In this document: in pieces, positions 21,201 to 33,351 of the stretch
Position numbering within the stretch: the stretch's first letter is position 1
How the letters are laid out: the number at the start of each line of letters is the position of its first letter
DNA from: Rhodanobacteraceae bacterium
Lineage (GTDB): Bacteria > Pseudomonadota > Gammaproteobacteria > Xanthomonadales > Rhodanobacteraceae
Assembly (NCBI GenBank): GCA_004299555.1
Contig: SCQU01000010.1
Span: 186,001-250,000 of the forward strand
DNA: 64,000 nt
Direction of reading: 5' to 3'
Position numbers and translations under genes: made by a program
The notes under the pieces: model-generated
What the model saw: the letters and a program-made list of their open reading frames with translations, nothing else
What the model was told of the DNA's origin: nothing
Database searches by the model: none

Positions 21201-21273
21201 CGCCAAAGCCCAGGATCAGGATCAGGAACAGCAGCGAGCGCCGGTGCGCCTGGAACCACCCGATGACATTCAT
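18208..21273 (-). CDS. RND efflux transporter, inner-membrane permease
   Basis: A 1021-aa proton-driven RND pump. A single TM segment at residues 12-32 precedes the first periplasmic porter loop. The proton-relay pair Asp400-Asp401 is in GLLIDDVVVM, in TM4. Two large periplasmic loops and twelve TM segments overall fit the HAE/CusA architecture. Substrate is not evident, since I see no CusA-type methionine cluster. Its ATG overlaps the stop of the membrane-fusion gene (ATGA), which in turn is coupled to the outer-membrane gene, so the operon order is OMF, MFP, RND. Confidence 0.93.
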   Translation of the reverse strand: MNVIGWFQAHRRSLLFLILILGFGGLASVFSLPVALFPNVSFPRVRVDIDAGARPAGQMVVAVTKPVAEAIRAVRGVRNVRSTTSRGSAQINVDFDWGANMGRAFLNVEAAMGQVLPELPPGTRIHAVRMSPSIDEPVIAYSLRSNTLTQTRLYDLAQYQLLPLLSGVKGVARVDVQGRGIGELHVDIDPARLRAQHLAMADVVRAVSSAANITALGRLADHYKLFLLLANNQPGSVEALSDVVVRAGPGGVVTVGDVAVVKRGIKPQWVMTGADGHPAILLQVFQQPSANSLKMVDAVKARLAAYQPQIPKGVTVAAWYDQTQLVRESAASVRDAILIGIGLAALVLFVFLHNARVILIALLVVPGTLAITTLLLKVFGMSFNMMTLGGMAAAVGLLIDDVVVMTEHIMRRVRGLTGPVRERIVLAAREFTRPQTGSSLATIVIFLPLAFLTGVTGAFFKALALTMASALVISYLLALIAVPLLAQWLIDERHAREHAATGPWQRFMAFYENVLLHTLEWPALLLLGLVPLVVAGFFAYQSVGSGFLPKMDQGGFTLDYRSVPGTSLEETSRLLAKINQILAANPYVATWSRRTGTQLGGGLTEANTGDIFVRLKNGTRPSTAVVMEHIREQVAATVPGLDVDVSQLLEDMIGDLTSAPQPIVVKLFSDDAGQLDTTARKVAAQLARVSGVVSVRDGINPAGDALEVHVDPVKAAWLGLDPQAVATQVAAAVAGTIAARLPEGPKMVAVRVWVPPRDRAEIQQLEALPVRNPAGQVFPLSRVATVTAQTGQPEIDYENLKRVVAVTARISGRSLGATANDVRKILARRNELPPGMYYELGGLYQQQQIAFRGLTVVLLTAIALVFTLLLFLYESFRAAIAVLIQPLLAICAVFIGLWVTRTELNISSMMGMTMIVGIVTELAIFFFSELAEAEGNADPEAPPTLRAMLLEAGRNRMRAILMSAIAMILTLLPLAMALGRGSQMQQPLAIAIISGMLAAPPLVLVVMPVVYNLLHERRAPA

Positions 21274-22367
21274 CGGGTGGCGGTTCCGTGGGATTTCGCC
21301 GGCGCGGCCATCACCGCATCGCCGCCCGATACTTCGTAGCTGCCCAGCGTGATCACCGGCGCACGCGGATCGAGTGCGCCCGCGACGCCGACCGGACTGC
21401 CGGCCGGCGCCAGCACCTTGACGTTTACGCGCTGCGCCTTGCCGTGTTCGATCTGGAAGATGTAGCTGCCGTGCGCGTCGCTCTCAAGCGCTTCGCGCGG
21501 CACCGCCCACGCCTTGAAGCTCGCGGTGACGATGCTGGCCGACAGCGCGGTCCCCGTTGGCAATGCCACGGCCCGGTCGAGCGTGGCAATGACACCGACC
21601 CGGTGCGTCGCGGGATTCACGGCATCGCCGACCATCGCGACCGTGGCCGCAAGCGGTGGCGCGCCCTGCGCTGCATACACGGGCTGCAATGCGGCCGGCA
21701 TGCCCGTGTGGATGCCGCCGGCGGCGGCGGGATCGACCTCCAGTTGCGCTACCAGCGCGTGGCGCGGCGTGAATTCGAGCAGCCGGGTTCCCGCCGGTAT
21801 GCGCTGCCCGCGTTGCACGTCAAGCGCGGTGACCACGCCGTCGGCCGGGGCCGCCAAGGTCGCAACCGCAATGGCTCCGCCGAGCCTGGCTTGCGCGTCC
21901 AGCGCGGCGGCCGCGTCCGCCAGTGCCTTGCGCGCGGCAGCCAGTTGCGTACTGGTAGCCAGTTTTTCAGCGTACAGGTGCTCGACACGGGTCAGGTCGC
22001 CGCGCGCGGCCGCTACCGCGCTCCGGGCCTGCAGGTAGGCGCTGCGCGCAGCGGGATCGGTCTGCAGCTTCAGCAGCGGTGCGCCGCGCTGTACGTGTTG
22101 TCCCGCCAGCGCTTCGGTTGCGATGACCTGCCCGGCCTGCGGCAGGCTGAGCGACCATGCACCACGGCTGTCGGCCGCCAACTCACCGAATGCAACGATC
22201 CGGGTGTGGAAGGTTTGCTGTACCGGCATCGCAACGCTGACCGCAACGGGCGGCGCCGCGTTGTTGGCGGCGTGGTTCGACGAACACGCAGCCAGAAACA
22301 AGGCCACGGTGGCGGCCAGCGCAAGCGGGATCCGGCGGCGGCAGAAGCGTGGGCGGCGGCGTTTCAT
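21270..22367 (-). CDS. RND efflux membrane-fusion lipoprotein (HlyD-type)
   Basis: The 365-aa periplasmic adaptor of the tripartite pump. An arginine-rich N-terminus and hydrophobic stretch end in the lipobox LAAC (Cys28), so it is probably anchored by lipid to the inner membrane. A lipoyl half-motif (QAGQVIATEALAGQHVQRG), an alpha-hairpin of about 70 residues, and the second lipoyl half (APADGVVTALDVQRGQRI) follow in order, then the beta-barrel domain. Both ends overlap neighbours by ATGA. Confidence 0.92.
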   Translation of the reverse strand: MKRRRPRFCRRRIPLALAATVALFLAACSSNHAANNAAPPVAVSVAMPVQQTFHTRIVAFGELAADSRGAWSLSLPQAGQVIATEALAGQHVQRGAPLLKLQTDPAARSAYLQARSAVAAARGDLTRVEHLYAEKLATSTQLAAARKALADAAAALDAQARLGGAIAVATLAAPADGVVTALDVQRGQRIPAGTRLLEFTPRHALVAQLEVDPAAAGGIHTGMPAALQPVYAAQGAPPLAATVAMVGDAVNPATHRVGVIATLDRAVALPTGTALSASIVTASFKAWAVPREALESDAHGSYIFQIEHGKAQRVNVKVLAPAGSPVGVAGALDPRAPVITLGSYEVSGGDAVMAAPAKSHGTATR

Positions 22368-23773
22368 GGGCGGTTTTCCGGCTGCGCGCGCGGCTCCTTG
22401 CGCGCGCTCGAGACGGCAAGAGAGGCATCGGGCCAGTGGCCGGCCAGTGCATCGAGCGCAATCGCGGTGGCGTGGGTGTTTTCGGCCAGGGTCAACAACG
22501 CGGTATCGCTGGCCAGCGAACTTTCGCGCATCGCGAGGTAGGTTGGCCAGTCAAGGCGCCCGGCAGCATAGTTGGACTGTGCGGCCCTACGCGCCCGGGC
22601 CAATTGCGCGGCGTGCAGGGTCAGCGTTTTCTGCTGTGCGCGATCGATTTGCAGATCCGCATACAGCCGTCGTACGTCATTGCGGCTGGTCAACAGCCGC
22701 GCAGCGTAGGCATCACGCAGTTGCTGCCGGGTCGCACGCGCAACCGCGATGTGGCCGCGGTTGCCGTCAAACAACGGCAGCGACAAGCCAATCGTGAACC
22801 CGGCGCTTGATATGTTGCTGTTGTCGCGTGCCCGCACCAGCCCGACGGTAATGGCCGGAAACTGCGCCAGCACCGCGGCACGTACCTTCTCCTGTTGCGC
22901 GTCATAACCGGCCTTGAGCGCCAGCAGATCCGGGCGTTGGCTGGCCATGTGGGCCAAGGCGTAGGCCACTTGCCGCTGATCGGGGTCGGTTGAAAAGGGT
23001 GCTCCGGCCAGATGAACCGGTGTCGAAGCGCCCAGCCCCAGCAGGCCATGCAGGTCGTGTTGGTCCTGATGCAGCTGCCGCTCCGCAGCCGCAAGCTGGC
23101 CGTTGACCTGCGCCGCAGCATTGAGGCCCGTGCCCGCGACCGCGTAGGTGAGCTCACCGCTGTCAAGCGCGCGCGCAATCGCAACCTGCATGGGAGCCAA
23201 CGCCGCCTGTTCCTGCCGCAGGCGTGCCACCAGTTTGCGCGTGTAATACACCCGGTCAAACAGCGTGCGCGCCTGCGCAATGGTCTGCCATTCGCCCCAC
23301 AGCAGGTTCAGATCCACCTCGCGTTCACCCGCGCGCGCGGCGGCAACGCGCGCAGAGCGGGTCACCAGGTTGCCAAGGTCAAACGCCAGGGCCGCAGTGA
23401 ACGAATCGGTGGCACCAGGCGCGTTGCCTACCGGTTTGTCGTGCTCGTAGCTCACGCTGGGATCGGGCAGCAGGCCTGCCGCATACGCTTCCGCGTGCGC
23501 CACGCCGGCCTGGTCACGCTCGACGCGCAGTTGCGGGTTGTTGGCGATGGCCAGCATCGCAACCTCGGTCGTGTCCAGCCCATTGGTGGGGTCGAACGGG
23601 TAGTGACGCAGATCCGCCGTCGGCATCGCGGACGCGCTCACCTTGATGTCAGCAACGTGCAACGGCGTGCGGCCTGCGTCAAGGCGCAGGGGCGTGAACG
23701 ACGCACAGCCCGTAAACAACAGGACGGCGAGTGCGCACGACAGGCGCGAGCGGATGATCAGGTAAAAAAACAT
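22364..23773 (-). CDS. TolC-family outer-membrane efflux lipoprotein
   Basis: The 469-aa outer-membrane channel of the pump. The signal peptide ends in the lipobox LFTGC. The two structural repeats of the OEP family are visible: MLAIANNPQLRVERDQAG in the first half and YALAHMASQRPDLLALKAGY in the second, each leading into long helices. I prefer the ATG at 23771-23773 over a GTG 11 codons upstream because it gives a proper lipoprotein signal. It is the first gene of the operon; only 61 nt separate it from epmA's end. Confidence 0.92.
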   Translation of the reverse strand: MFFYLIIRSRLSCALAVLLFTGCASFTPLRLDAGRTPLHVADIKVSASAMPTADLRHYPFDPTNGLDTTEVAMLAIANNPQLRVERDQAGVAHAEAYAAGLLPDPSVSYEHDKPVGNAPGATDSFTAALAFDLGNLVTRSARVAAARAGEREVDLNLLWGEWQTIAQARTLFDRVYYTRKLVARLRQEQAALAPMQVAIARALDSGELTYAVAGTGLNAAAQVNGQLAAAERQLHQDQHDLHGLLGLGASTPVHLAGAPFSTDPDQRQVAYALAHMASQRPDLLALKAGYDAQQEKVRAAVLAQFPAITVGLVRARDNSNISSAGFTIGLSLPLFDGNRGHIAVARATRQQLRDAYAARLLTSRNDVRRLYADLQIDRAQQKTLTLHAAQLARARRAAQSNYAAGRLDWPTYLAMRESSLASDTALLTLAENTHATAIALDALAGHWPDASLAVSSARKEPRAQPENRP

Positions 23774-23834
23774 GTTCGCCCAACCTAGCGGCACAAACTT
23801 TCGCACCCCTTAGTGACCGCCGGGCGTCTTGACA

Positions 23835-27227
<3,393 letters not shown>

Positions 27228-28139
27228 TCAGACCGGGCGCGGAAATGGCCGCTCCGGCAACGCGATCGATTCCTCGTGGTCGTGGGGCGGCAAGGCCATG
27301 CGGCCGGCTTGCCAGTCGGCGGCGGCCTGGCGAATGCGCTCCACCCGCGAGGACACGAAGTTCCACCAGATGTAGCGCTGCCCCAGCGGCTCGCCACCGA
27401 GCAGCATCACGACCGACGGCTCCAGCGCGCGCACGCTGACGGCGGCGTCCGAGTCGAGCACCACGAGGGTACGCGGTTCGTATTCACGCACGCCGCTCGA
27501 AGTACGGACCCGTCCGCGCACCACGTAGGCCGCGCGTTCGCCCAGCACCGCCGGCAGCTGCAGCGCGCTTCCCGCATCCATCCGTGCGTGCAGGTAGAAC
27601 ATCGGCGAGTGCGTCCTGACGGGACTGTGCATGCCAAACGCGGCGCCCGCGATCAGGCGCAGTGACACGCCGTCTGCACGCGACTCCGGCAACACGTCGG
27701 CCGCGTGGTGGGTGAAGGTCGGCGCGGTTTCCTCATCGGCCTCCGGCAGCGCGACCCAGGATTGCAGCAGCTCGATGCCTTCGCCGGTGAATGCCGCCGG
27801 GTCGTCGAACCGCTCGGAATGCACGATCCCGCGGCCGGCGGTCATCCAGTTCACCGCGAGCGGTTTGATGAGCTGCGTGCAGCCAAGGTTGTCGCGATGT
27901 ACCAGCGCACCACTCAACAGGTAACTGACCGTCGACAGGCCGATGTGCGGATGCGGCCGCACGTCGAATTTCCGTTTGGCCGCGGGATCCAGCCGTACGG
28001 GACCGGCGTGGTCCAGGAAGATGAAGGGGCCGATCATGCGCCGTTCCAGCGCGGGCAGGCTGCGGGCCACCATCAGCCCGTTGCCAAGGTCATGTTGATG
28101 GCTGACCAGAACGACGTCGGACAAGGTGAGCACGCGCAA
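27228..28139 (-). CDS. pirin family protein (bicupin)
   Basis: An approximately 303-aa protein with two cupin domains. The N-terminal pirin signature is clear: FIFLDHAGP, then HPHIGLSTVSYLLSGALVHRD and MTAGRGIVHSE, which carry the metal-binding His/His/His/Glu set of the first cupin. The C-terminal cupin follows, with LLGGEPLGQRYIWWNFVSS. Family members include quercetin dioxygenases and regulators, and this one cannot be assigned. The start is uncertain: a TTG at 28139 or GTG at 28133, neither with a ribosome site. The first ATG (28073) would remove family-conserved residues. Confidence 0.85.
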   Translation of the reverse strand: MRVLTLSDVVLVSHQHDLGNGLMVARSLPALERRMIGPFIFLDHAGPVRLDPAAKRKFDVRPHPHIGLSTVSYLLSGALVHRDNLGCTQLIKPLAVNWMTAGRGIVHSERFDDPAAFTGEGIELLQSWVALPEADEETAPTFTHHAADVLPESRADGVSLRLIAGAAFGMHSPVRTHSPMFYLHARMDAGSALQLPAVLGERAAYVVRGRVRTSSGVREYEPRTLVVLDSDAAVSVRALEPSVVMLLGGEPLGQRYIWWNFVSSRVERIRQAAADWQAGRMALPPHDHEESIALPERPFPRPV

Positions 28140-28222
28140 GTGATGAAGGCAGCAGCCACCCTACCACCACGGCTGGGGGCCGCGGTGACGCCGCGCTTGA
28201 CTGCCTCGTGTAGCATCGGCCG

Positions 28223-29404
28223 ATGGATCACGCGGCCGCCAGCCTGCTGCAGGTATTCGTCATTTTCGCCGCGGCCCAGGCGGGCGGTTGGCTGGCGCAC
28301 CGCGTGCGCCTGCCGGACGTCGTGGGCCAGATCGTGGCCGGATGCGTGGTCGGGCCATCGCTGCTCGGCTGGGTGACGCCCCACGCACCGCTGGAAATGT
28401 TGTCTGAGATCGGCGTGGTGCTTTTGTTGTTTGCCGTGGGGCTGGAAACCCGCCTGGACGACGTCAAACGCATCGGCGGCAGCGCCTTTGCGGTCGGCGT
28501 GATCGGCGTGATCGTACCGTTCGCGGCCGGCGCGGTCTGGGCGCATTCGCTGGAGCCGAACTGGCCACGGTCGCTGTTTGTCGCCGCCGCGTTTGTCGCG
28601 ACCTCGGCCGGCATCACCGCCGCGGTACTGAAGGAAATGGGCGTGCTGCGGCGCATCGAAAGCCGCGTCATCCTTGGCGCCGCGGTCATCGATGACATCC
28701 TTGCCATGCTGCTGCTCGGCGTGGTGGTGGCGATCCAGGCCGGCGGCCCCCTGCGCATCGGCCAGCTGGCCGTCGTCGCGGTTGAGGCCGTCGGGTTCGT
28801 GCTGGTGGTGGGCTGGCTGGGCACCTGGATGATGCGCCGCGGCGCCCGCTGGCTGGACGGCGCGCGCAATCCCATGACACCCCTGATGGTAGTGCTGGCG
28901 CTGTGCCTGGGGCTGGCATGGGTGGCGACGGCCTTTGGCCTGGCGGCGATCATCGGCGCTTTCCTGGCCGGCATGATCGCGTCGGAGACGCGGCAACGCG
29001 TGCAGCTGCAGGAACAGATGCAGCCCCTGCTGGCGCTGTTGACGCCCTTCTTCTTCGTGCTCACGGGGGCCAAGGTTGAGCTGGCCACCCTGGGTACGCG
29101 CGAGGCGCTGTGGTGGCTGCTGGTGGCGACGCTGCTGGCCCTCGTCACCAAGCTCGCCGGCGGTTGGCTCGGTGCGCTCAGGCTTGGACCGCGCAGCGCC
29201 CTGATCGTTGGCGTCGGCATGATTCCGCGCGGCGAAGTCGGCATCGTGGTGGCGGCGCTCGGACTCGCCGCCGGCGTCTTCGGCAACACGTTGTATGCCG
29301 TCATCATTGCGATGAGCCTGCTCACCTCGATCATCGCACCGCCGTTCCTGGGCCTGTTGATGAAGCCGCGCAGCGGTGCGGCGCCCGCGCCAGGGTCAGG
29401 CTGA
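28223..29404 (+). CDS. CPA2-type cation:proton antiporter
   Basis: A 393-aa integral membrane protein with about 11-12 hydrophobic helices, matching the membrane domain of the KefB/NapA-type CPA2 antiporters. LPDVVGQIVAGCVVGPSLLG and GVVLLLFAVGLE are early family motifs. GAAVIDDILAMLLL carries the Asp-Asp pair of the ion-binding site, and IIGAFLAGMI and GMIPRGEVGIVVA follow. It lacks a C-terminal TrkA-N regulatory domain, so it is probably a simple Na+(K+)/H+ exchanger. It ends convergently with lpxK, the two coding regions overlapping by 9 bp. Confidence 0.88.
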   Translation: MDHAAASLLQVFVIFAAAQAGGWLAHRVRLPDVVGQIVAGCVVGPSLLGWVTPHAPLEMLSEIGVVLLLFAVGLETRLDDVKRIGGSAFAVGVIGVIVPFAAGAVWAHSLEPNWPRSLFVAAAFVATSAGITAAVLKEMGVLRRIESRVILGAAVIDDILAMLLLGVVVAIQAGGPLRIGQLAVVAVEAVGFVLVVGWLGTWMMRRGARWLDGARNPMTPLMVVLALCLGLAWVATAFGLAAIIGAFLAGMIASETRQRVQLQEQMQPLLALLTPFFFVLTGAKVELATLGTREALWWLLVATLLALVTKLAGGWLGALRLGPRSALIVGVGMIPRGEVGIVVAALGLAAGVFGNTLYAVIIAMSLLTSIIAPPFLGLLMKPRSGAAPAPGSG

Positions 29405-30397
29405 GGCCCGGCCCCGGCCGGCACGCAAGCGGGCGTCGATCGCATCGAACCAGGCCCCGGGCAGTCGCGCGGTTGCCGGCACGGCCCACCAGTTCGGCTG
29501 CGCGAAGGCGCTGCACTTGATGGCATCCTTCTCGGTCATCAGGACCGGCGCGGCATCGCCAAAGTCGAAATCGGCACGCGTGTAACGATGATGGTCGACG
29601 AATGCATGTTCGACGACTTCGATGCCGGCCGCGCGCAGCGCCCCGAAGAATCGAGCGGGGTTGCCGATGCCCGCGACCGCATGCGCGCGCTGACCGGTGA
29701 ATTGGCTCAAGCTTTGCGTACGCGCCGGATCGGCCAGCGCCACGACGCGCTCCACTACAAGCTGCATGGGAATTTCACCCGCAACCGGCGCACCGCCGTT
29801 GCAGACCTGGAAGTCGACGCCGCGCAGGCGCGACGCGGGCTCGCGCAACGGCCCGGCCGGCAACAACCGGCCATTGCCGAAGCGGCGGACGCCGTCCACC
29901 ACGGCAATTTCGATGTCGCGCGCGAGGGCGTAGTGCTGTAAGCCGTCATCGGCGATGACGACGTCGGCACCGGCCGTCAGCAGCAGTCGCGCCGCGTCGA
30001 CGCGCCTGGCACCGACCGCCACGCGGGCGCCCGTACGCGTGCGGATGAGCGCGGGTTCATCACCCGCCACCGCCGGATCCGGCCGCGCATCCAGCAACAC
30101 GGCGCCGCTCACGCTGCCGCCGTAGCCGCGACTGACCACGCCCGGATTCCAGCCGCGGGCGCGCAGCGCTTCGGCCAGCGCGATCGTCAGCGGCGTCTTG
30201 CCGGCACCGCCGGCCACGATGTTGCCGACCACGATGACCGGTACCGGAAGGCGTTCGGAATGCAGCCAGCGGCGGCGATACAGCCAGCGCCGCGCGCCGG
30301 TTACCGTTCCATACAACGCGGCGAGCGGCAGCGTCCACCACAAGGGAGTCGCGGCGGGGTTGTACCAGCGACGCTGCAGTTCGTCGGCAATGGCCAT
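29396..30397 (-). CDS. lpxK: tetraacyldisaccharide 4'-kinase
   Basis: Phosphorylates the disaccharide precursor to lipid IVA on the cytosolic face of the inner membrane. The protein has 333 aa. An N-terminal hydrophobic helix (LWWTLPLAALYGTVTG) is followed by the Walker A loop VGNIVAGGAGKTPLT. SRGYGG and DVVIADDGLQHY are LpxK signatures. The ATG (30395-30397) lies 13 nt after the msbA stop; the frame is open upstream only through msbA. The order msbA-lpxK is the same as in E. coli. Confidence 0.96.
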   Translation of the reverse strand: MAIADELQRRWYNPAATPLWWTLPLAALYGTVTGARRWLYRRRWLHSERLPVPVIVVGNIVAGGAGKTPLTIALAEALRARGWNPGVVSRGYGGSVSGAVLLDARPDPAVAGDEPALIRTRTGARVAVGARRVDAARLLLTAGADVVIADDGLQHYALARDIEIAVVDGVRRFGNGRLLPAGPLREPASRLRGVDFQVCNGGAPVAGEIPMQLVVERVVALADPARTQSLSQFTGQRAHAVAGIGNPARFFGALRAAGIEVVEHAFVDHHRYTRADFDFGDAAPVLMTEKDAIKCSAFAQPNWWAVPATARLPGAWFDAIDARLRAGRGRASA

Positions 30398-30410
30398 GCC
30401 CGCGTCAGCC

Positions 30411-32186
30411 TCAGGCGGCTGCCGTCGCCGGTTCGTGGAACTGCAGGTGGTACAGCGCCGCGTATTTGCCGCCCTGCGCCAGGAGTTCGGCGTGGGTACC
30501 GCATTCCACCAGATGGCCCTGGTCCAGCACCACGATCTGGTCGGCATGCTCGACGGTCGACAACCGGTGCGCGATCACCAGCGTGGTGCGGTTGGTCATC
30601 AGGTGCGACAGCGCGTCCTGGATCAGCCGCTCCGATTCGGTATCCAGCGCGCTGGTGGCTTCATCCAGGACCAGGATCGGCGCATCCTTCAACAACGCGC
30701 GCGCGACCGCGATGCGCTGGCGCTGGCCGCCCGAGAGCAGCGAGCCGCCCTCGCCCACCCGGCTGTGGATACCATCGGGCAGCTGGCGGATGAATTCCAT
30801 GGCATTGGCCGCCTCGGCGGCCGCCACGATCGCGGCCTCATCGGCGCCGGCCAGCGCGCCGTAGGCGACATTCTTGGCGATGGTGTCGTCAAACAGCACC
30901 ACGTCCTGGCCCACCCACGCGATCTGGGCGCGCAGGCTGCGCAGCGTGTAGTCGCCGAGCGGCCGGCCATCCAGCAGCACGATTCCTGAGCTGGGTTCAT
31001 AAAACCGCGGGATCAGGCTGGCGAGGCTGGACTTGCCGCTGCCCGAACGCCCCACCAGCGCGGTAATGGATCCCGGCGGGCAGTGCAACGAAACGCCGCG
31101 CAATGCAGCCGCGCTGGCGCCCGCATAGGTCAGGTGTACGTCGCGGTATTCGATGTCGCCCTGGCAACGCGCAACCACGACGGGGCCCTCGTCGCGCTCG
31201 ACCGGGGCGTCGATGATGCCGAACAACTCCTGTGCGGCGGCCAGCCCGCGCTGGATGTTGGACTGTACCGTCGTCAGCCGCTTCAGCGACGGCAGGATCC
31301 CGCCCATGCACATGAAGAGCGTGGCAAAGGAACCGGCGGTGAAGTCGCTGCCGCGCATGAACGGACGGGTGGCAAAGTACACGATCAACGCCAGTGCAAT
31401 CGCCGCCGCCAGCTGCACGAACGCGGTCGATACCCCGTTGGTGGCCGCGACCTTGATGTTCAGCTTGCGGGTGCGATCGGTGACGTCATCGAAGCGCGCG
31501 GATTCATAGCCCTGTCCGCCGAACACCTTGACCTCGCGGTGTGCGCCAACGACTTCCTCGACCACACCGGTGACACGGCCGAAGGTACTCTGGATCGACA
31601 CATTGATGCGGCGGTAGCGGCGGCTGACATAGGTCACCAGCAAACCAACCAGCGGCACCATCACCAGCAGCGCCAGCGACAGGCGCCAGCTGGTCCACAG
31701 CATCAGACCGACCAGGCCGATGACCAGCAGGCCATCGACGATGGCCGCGCGCGCGGAATCGGTCGTCGCCTGCGCCACCTGTTCGCTGGTGTAGGTGATG
31801 CGGGCAATCTGCTGGCCCGAAGATTCGTGGTCGAAGAATGCGGCCGGCATCTTGAGGTACTTGTCGAAGATGCGGCGGCGCATGTCCTGCACCACGCTGC
31901 GGCCGACGTAGGCGACACCGTAGGTTTCAACGTACACGGCGATGCTGCGCAGGAAAAAAATGCCGACGATGATGATCGGCATCCAGAAGATCACTTCCGG
32001 ATCCCGCACCGTGAACAGCTTGTCCATCATCGGCTTGATGGTGCGCGCGAACAGCCACATGCACAGCGAGTCGGTCGCCATCGCGAGCACCGTGACGATG
32101 ACGATCGCCTTGTAGGGTTGCAGTAGGCCCAGCAGGCGCTGGTACAGGGTCGCACCGGATGGCGCCGCGGCGGCGGCAGCCATCAT
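30411..32186 (-). CDS. msbA: lipid A export ATP-binding/permease MsbA
   Basis: A homodimeric ABC flippase that moves core-lipid A across the inner membrane. The 591-aa protein has six TM helices in the first 320 residues, then the ATPase domain. That domain carries Walker [10 protein letters not shown], the Q-loop [11 protein letters not shown], signature LLSGGQRQR, Walker [13 protein letters not shown] and the H-switch IAHRLST. The ATG at 32184-32186 overlaps the exbD stop (ATGA); a second ATG follows directly. Confidence 0.95.
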   Translation of the reverse strand: MMAAAAAAPSGATLYQRLLGLLQPYKAIVIVTVLAMATDSLCMWLFARTIKPMMDKLFTVRDPEVIFWMPIIIVGIFFLRSIAVYVETYGVAYVGRSVVQDMRRRIFDKYLKMPAAFFDHESSGQQIARITYTSEQVAQATTDSARAAIVDGLLVIGLVGLMLWTSWRLSLALLVMVPLVGLLVTYVSRRYRRINVSIQSTFGRVTGVVEEVVGAHREVKVFGGQGYESARFDDVTDRTRKLNIKVAATNGVSTAFVQLAAAIALALIVYFATRPFMRGSDFTAGSFATLFMCMGGILPSLKRLTTVQSNIQRGLAAAQELFGIIDAPVERDEGPVVVARCQGDIEYRDVHLTYAGASAAALRGVSLHCPPGSITALVGRSGSGKSSLASLIPRFYEPSSGIVLLDGRPLGDYTLRSLRAQIAWVGQDVVLFDDTIAKNVAYGALAGADEAAIVAAAEAANAMEFIRQLPDGIHSRVGEGGSLLSGGQRQRIAVARALLKDAPILVLDEATSALDTESERLIQDALSHLMTNRTTLVIAHRLSTVEHADQIVVLDQGHLVECGTHAELLAQGGKYAALYHLQFHEPATAAA

Positions 32187-32611
32187 GGCGCAGCCGCCCC
32201 GGCAGCCGGGGCGGTCGCAATTGCAAGGTGCGTGAAGCCGAGGCGGCCGACGGCATCCATCGCGGTTACCACCGCCTGATGCGGTGTCATGGCGTCCGCG
32301 CGCAGCAGCACCTGGCGCCCGGTGTCGTTCCCCGCGACCGCGTGGATTGCCCGTTGCAGGGTGGCCTCATCATCGCCCAGCACGCGATTGTTGGCCACGA
32401 AGAAGTGCCCCTGCTTGTCGATCACGATGACCAGCGTGTCCGCCGCCGGCGCTGCCGCCGTGTCGCTGGCCTGCGGCAACGCCACCTTCAGGTGTCCCTG
32501 CTGCACAAAGGTCGTGGTCAGCACGAAAAACATCAGCAGGGTAAACAGCACGTCGATCAACGGCACGACATTGATCTCAAAGTCGTCGGCGCTGCTGTTG
32601 CCGATACGCAT
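32183..32611 (-). CDS. exbD: ExbD/TolR-family biopolymer transport protein
   Basis: A 142-aa energy-transducing subunit. A short cytosolic start is followed by the single TM segment NVVPLIDVLFTLLMFFVLT, whose Asp is the conserved proton-channel residue, and a periplasmic domain with VLLRADAMTPHQAV. The ATG at 32609-32611 follows the exbB stop by 11 nt. Placed next to msbA-lpxK as in other Xanthomonadales-like genomes. It may energise a TonB receptor or an envelope process; the exact partner is not visible. The symbol is a family-level assignment. Confidence 0.88.
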   Translation of the reverse strand: MRIGNSSADDFEINVVPLIDVLFTLLMFFVLTTTFVQQGHLKVALPQASDTAAAPAADTLVIVIDKQGHFFVANNRVLGDDEATLQRAIHAVAGNDTGRQVLLRADAMTPHQAVVTAMDAVGRLGFTHLAIATAPAAGAAAP

Positions 32612-32622
32612 GGACCGCTCCG

Positions 32623-33309
32623 TCAGCTCGCCGCGCGCGCGGGGCGCGCGGCTGCACTTGACGCCGGCGGGCGCGCGTCGATGGGTACGGCGCGCGCAAT
32701 CGTCAGTTCGTCCAGCAGCGCGGTGGCCTGCTTTTCCATCTGCACGACATAACCGCGCACGCGCGCACGGAAGTAGCGGTGCAGGATGTAGGCCGGTATC
32801 GCCACGACCAGCCCCGATGCCGTGCACACCAGCGCCTCGCCGATCCCGCCCGCCATCTTCATCGGGTCGCCGACGCCCGACGTCATGACCGCCAGGAACA
32901 TGCGGATCAAGCCGAGTACGGTACCGAGCAGGCCAAGCAACGGTCCGATCAACGCGATGGTGCCGAGCGAACTGAGGTAACGCTCGAGGTCATGCACGAC
33001 ATGGCGCCCGGTGTCTTCGATGCGCTCCTTGATTTCGGCGCGCGGCCGGCTGCGTACGTCGAGCGCACCCGCCAGCAACTCGCCCAGCGGCGAGTTTTCG
33101 CGCAGGGCCTGAATGTGGGAAGGATTGAGCTGCTGCGAGTGCGCCCAGCTGCGCACCTGCTCGCCGAGGCCCGGCGGCAACACGGCGCTGCGCCGGAGCG
33201 TCCAGAAACGTTCCAGCACGATCGCGAGGCCAACCGCCGAACACGCGAGGATGGGCAACATGCCCCAACCGCCCGCCTTCAGAATCTCGAACACATGCAG
33301 CTCCGCCAC
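32623..33309 (-). CDS. exbB: MotA/TolQ/ExbB proton channel family protein
   Basis: A 228-aa inner-membrane protein with three TM helices: MLPILACSAVGLAIVLERF, then TIALIGPLLGLLGTVLGLI and ALVCTASGLVVAIPAYIL. The LLGTVxGLI and GLVVAIPA segments are the family signature. The longest frame begins at a GTG at 33307-33309. A second GTG, five codons in (33292-33294), has GGAG 6 nt before it and may be the true start, giving the common family N-terminus F-E-I-L-K-A-G-G-W. It pairs with exbD. Confidence 0.88.
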   Translation of the reverse strand: MAELHVFEILKAGGWGMLPILACSAVGLAIVLERFWTLRRSAVLPPGLGEQVRSWAHSQQLNPSHIQALRENSPLGELLAGALDVRSRPRAEIKERIEDTGRHVVHDLERYLSSLGTIALIGPLLGLLGTVLGLIRMFLAVMTSGVGDPMKMAGGIGEALVCTASGLVVAIPAYILHRYFRARVRGYVVQMEKQATALLDELTIARAVPIDARPPASSAAARPARAAS

Positions 33310-33351
33310 AAGGTGGGTTAGCGCCGCATGATACCAGCGCGCCGGCCCTGC

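Noticed and set aside
19615-21339. A 574-codon plus-strand open frame opposite the RND permease
   Set aside because: Low-complexity Gln/His/Arg-rich translation opposite a gene with clear membrane and catalytic motifs.
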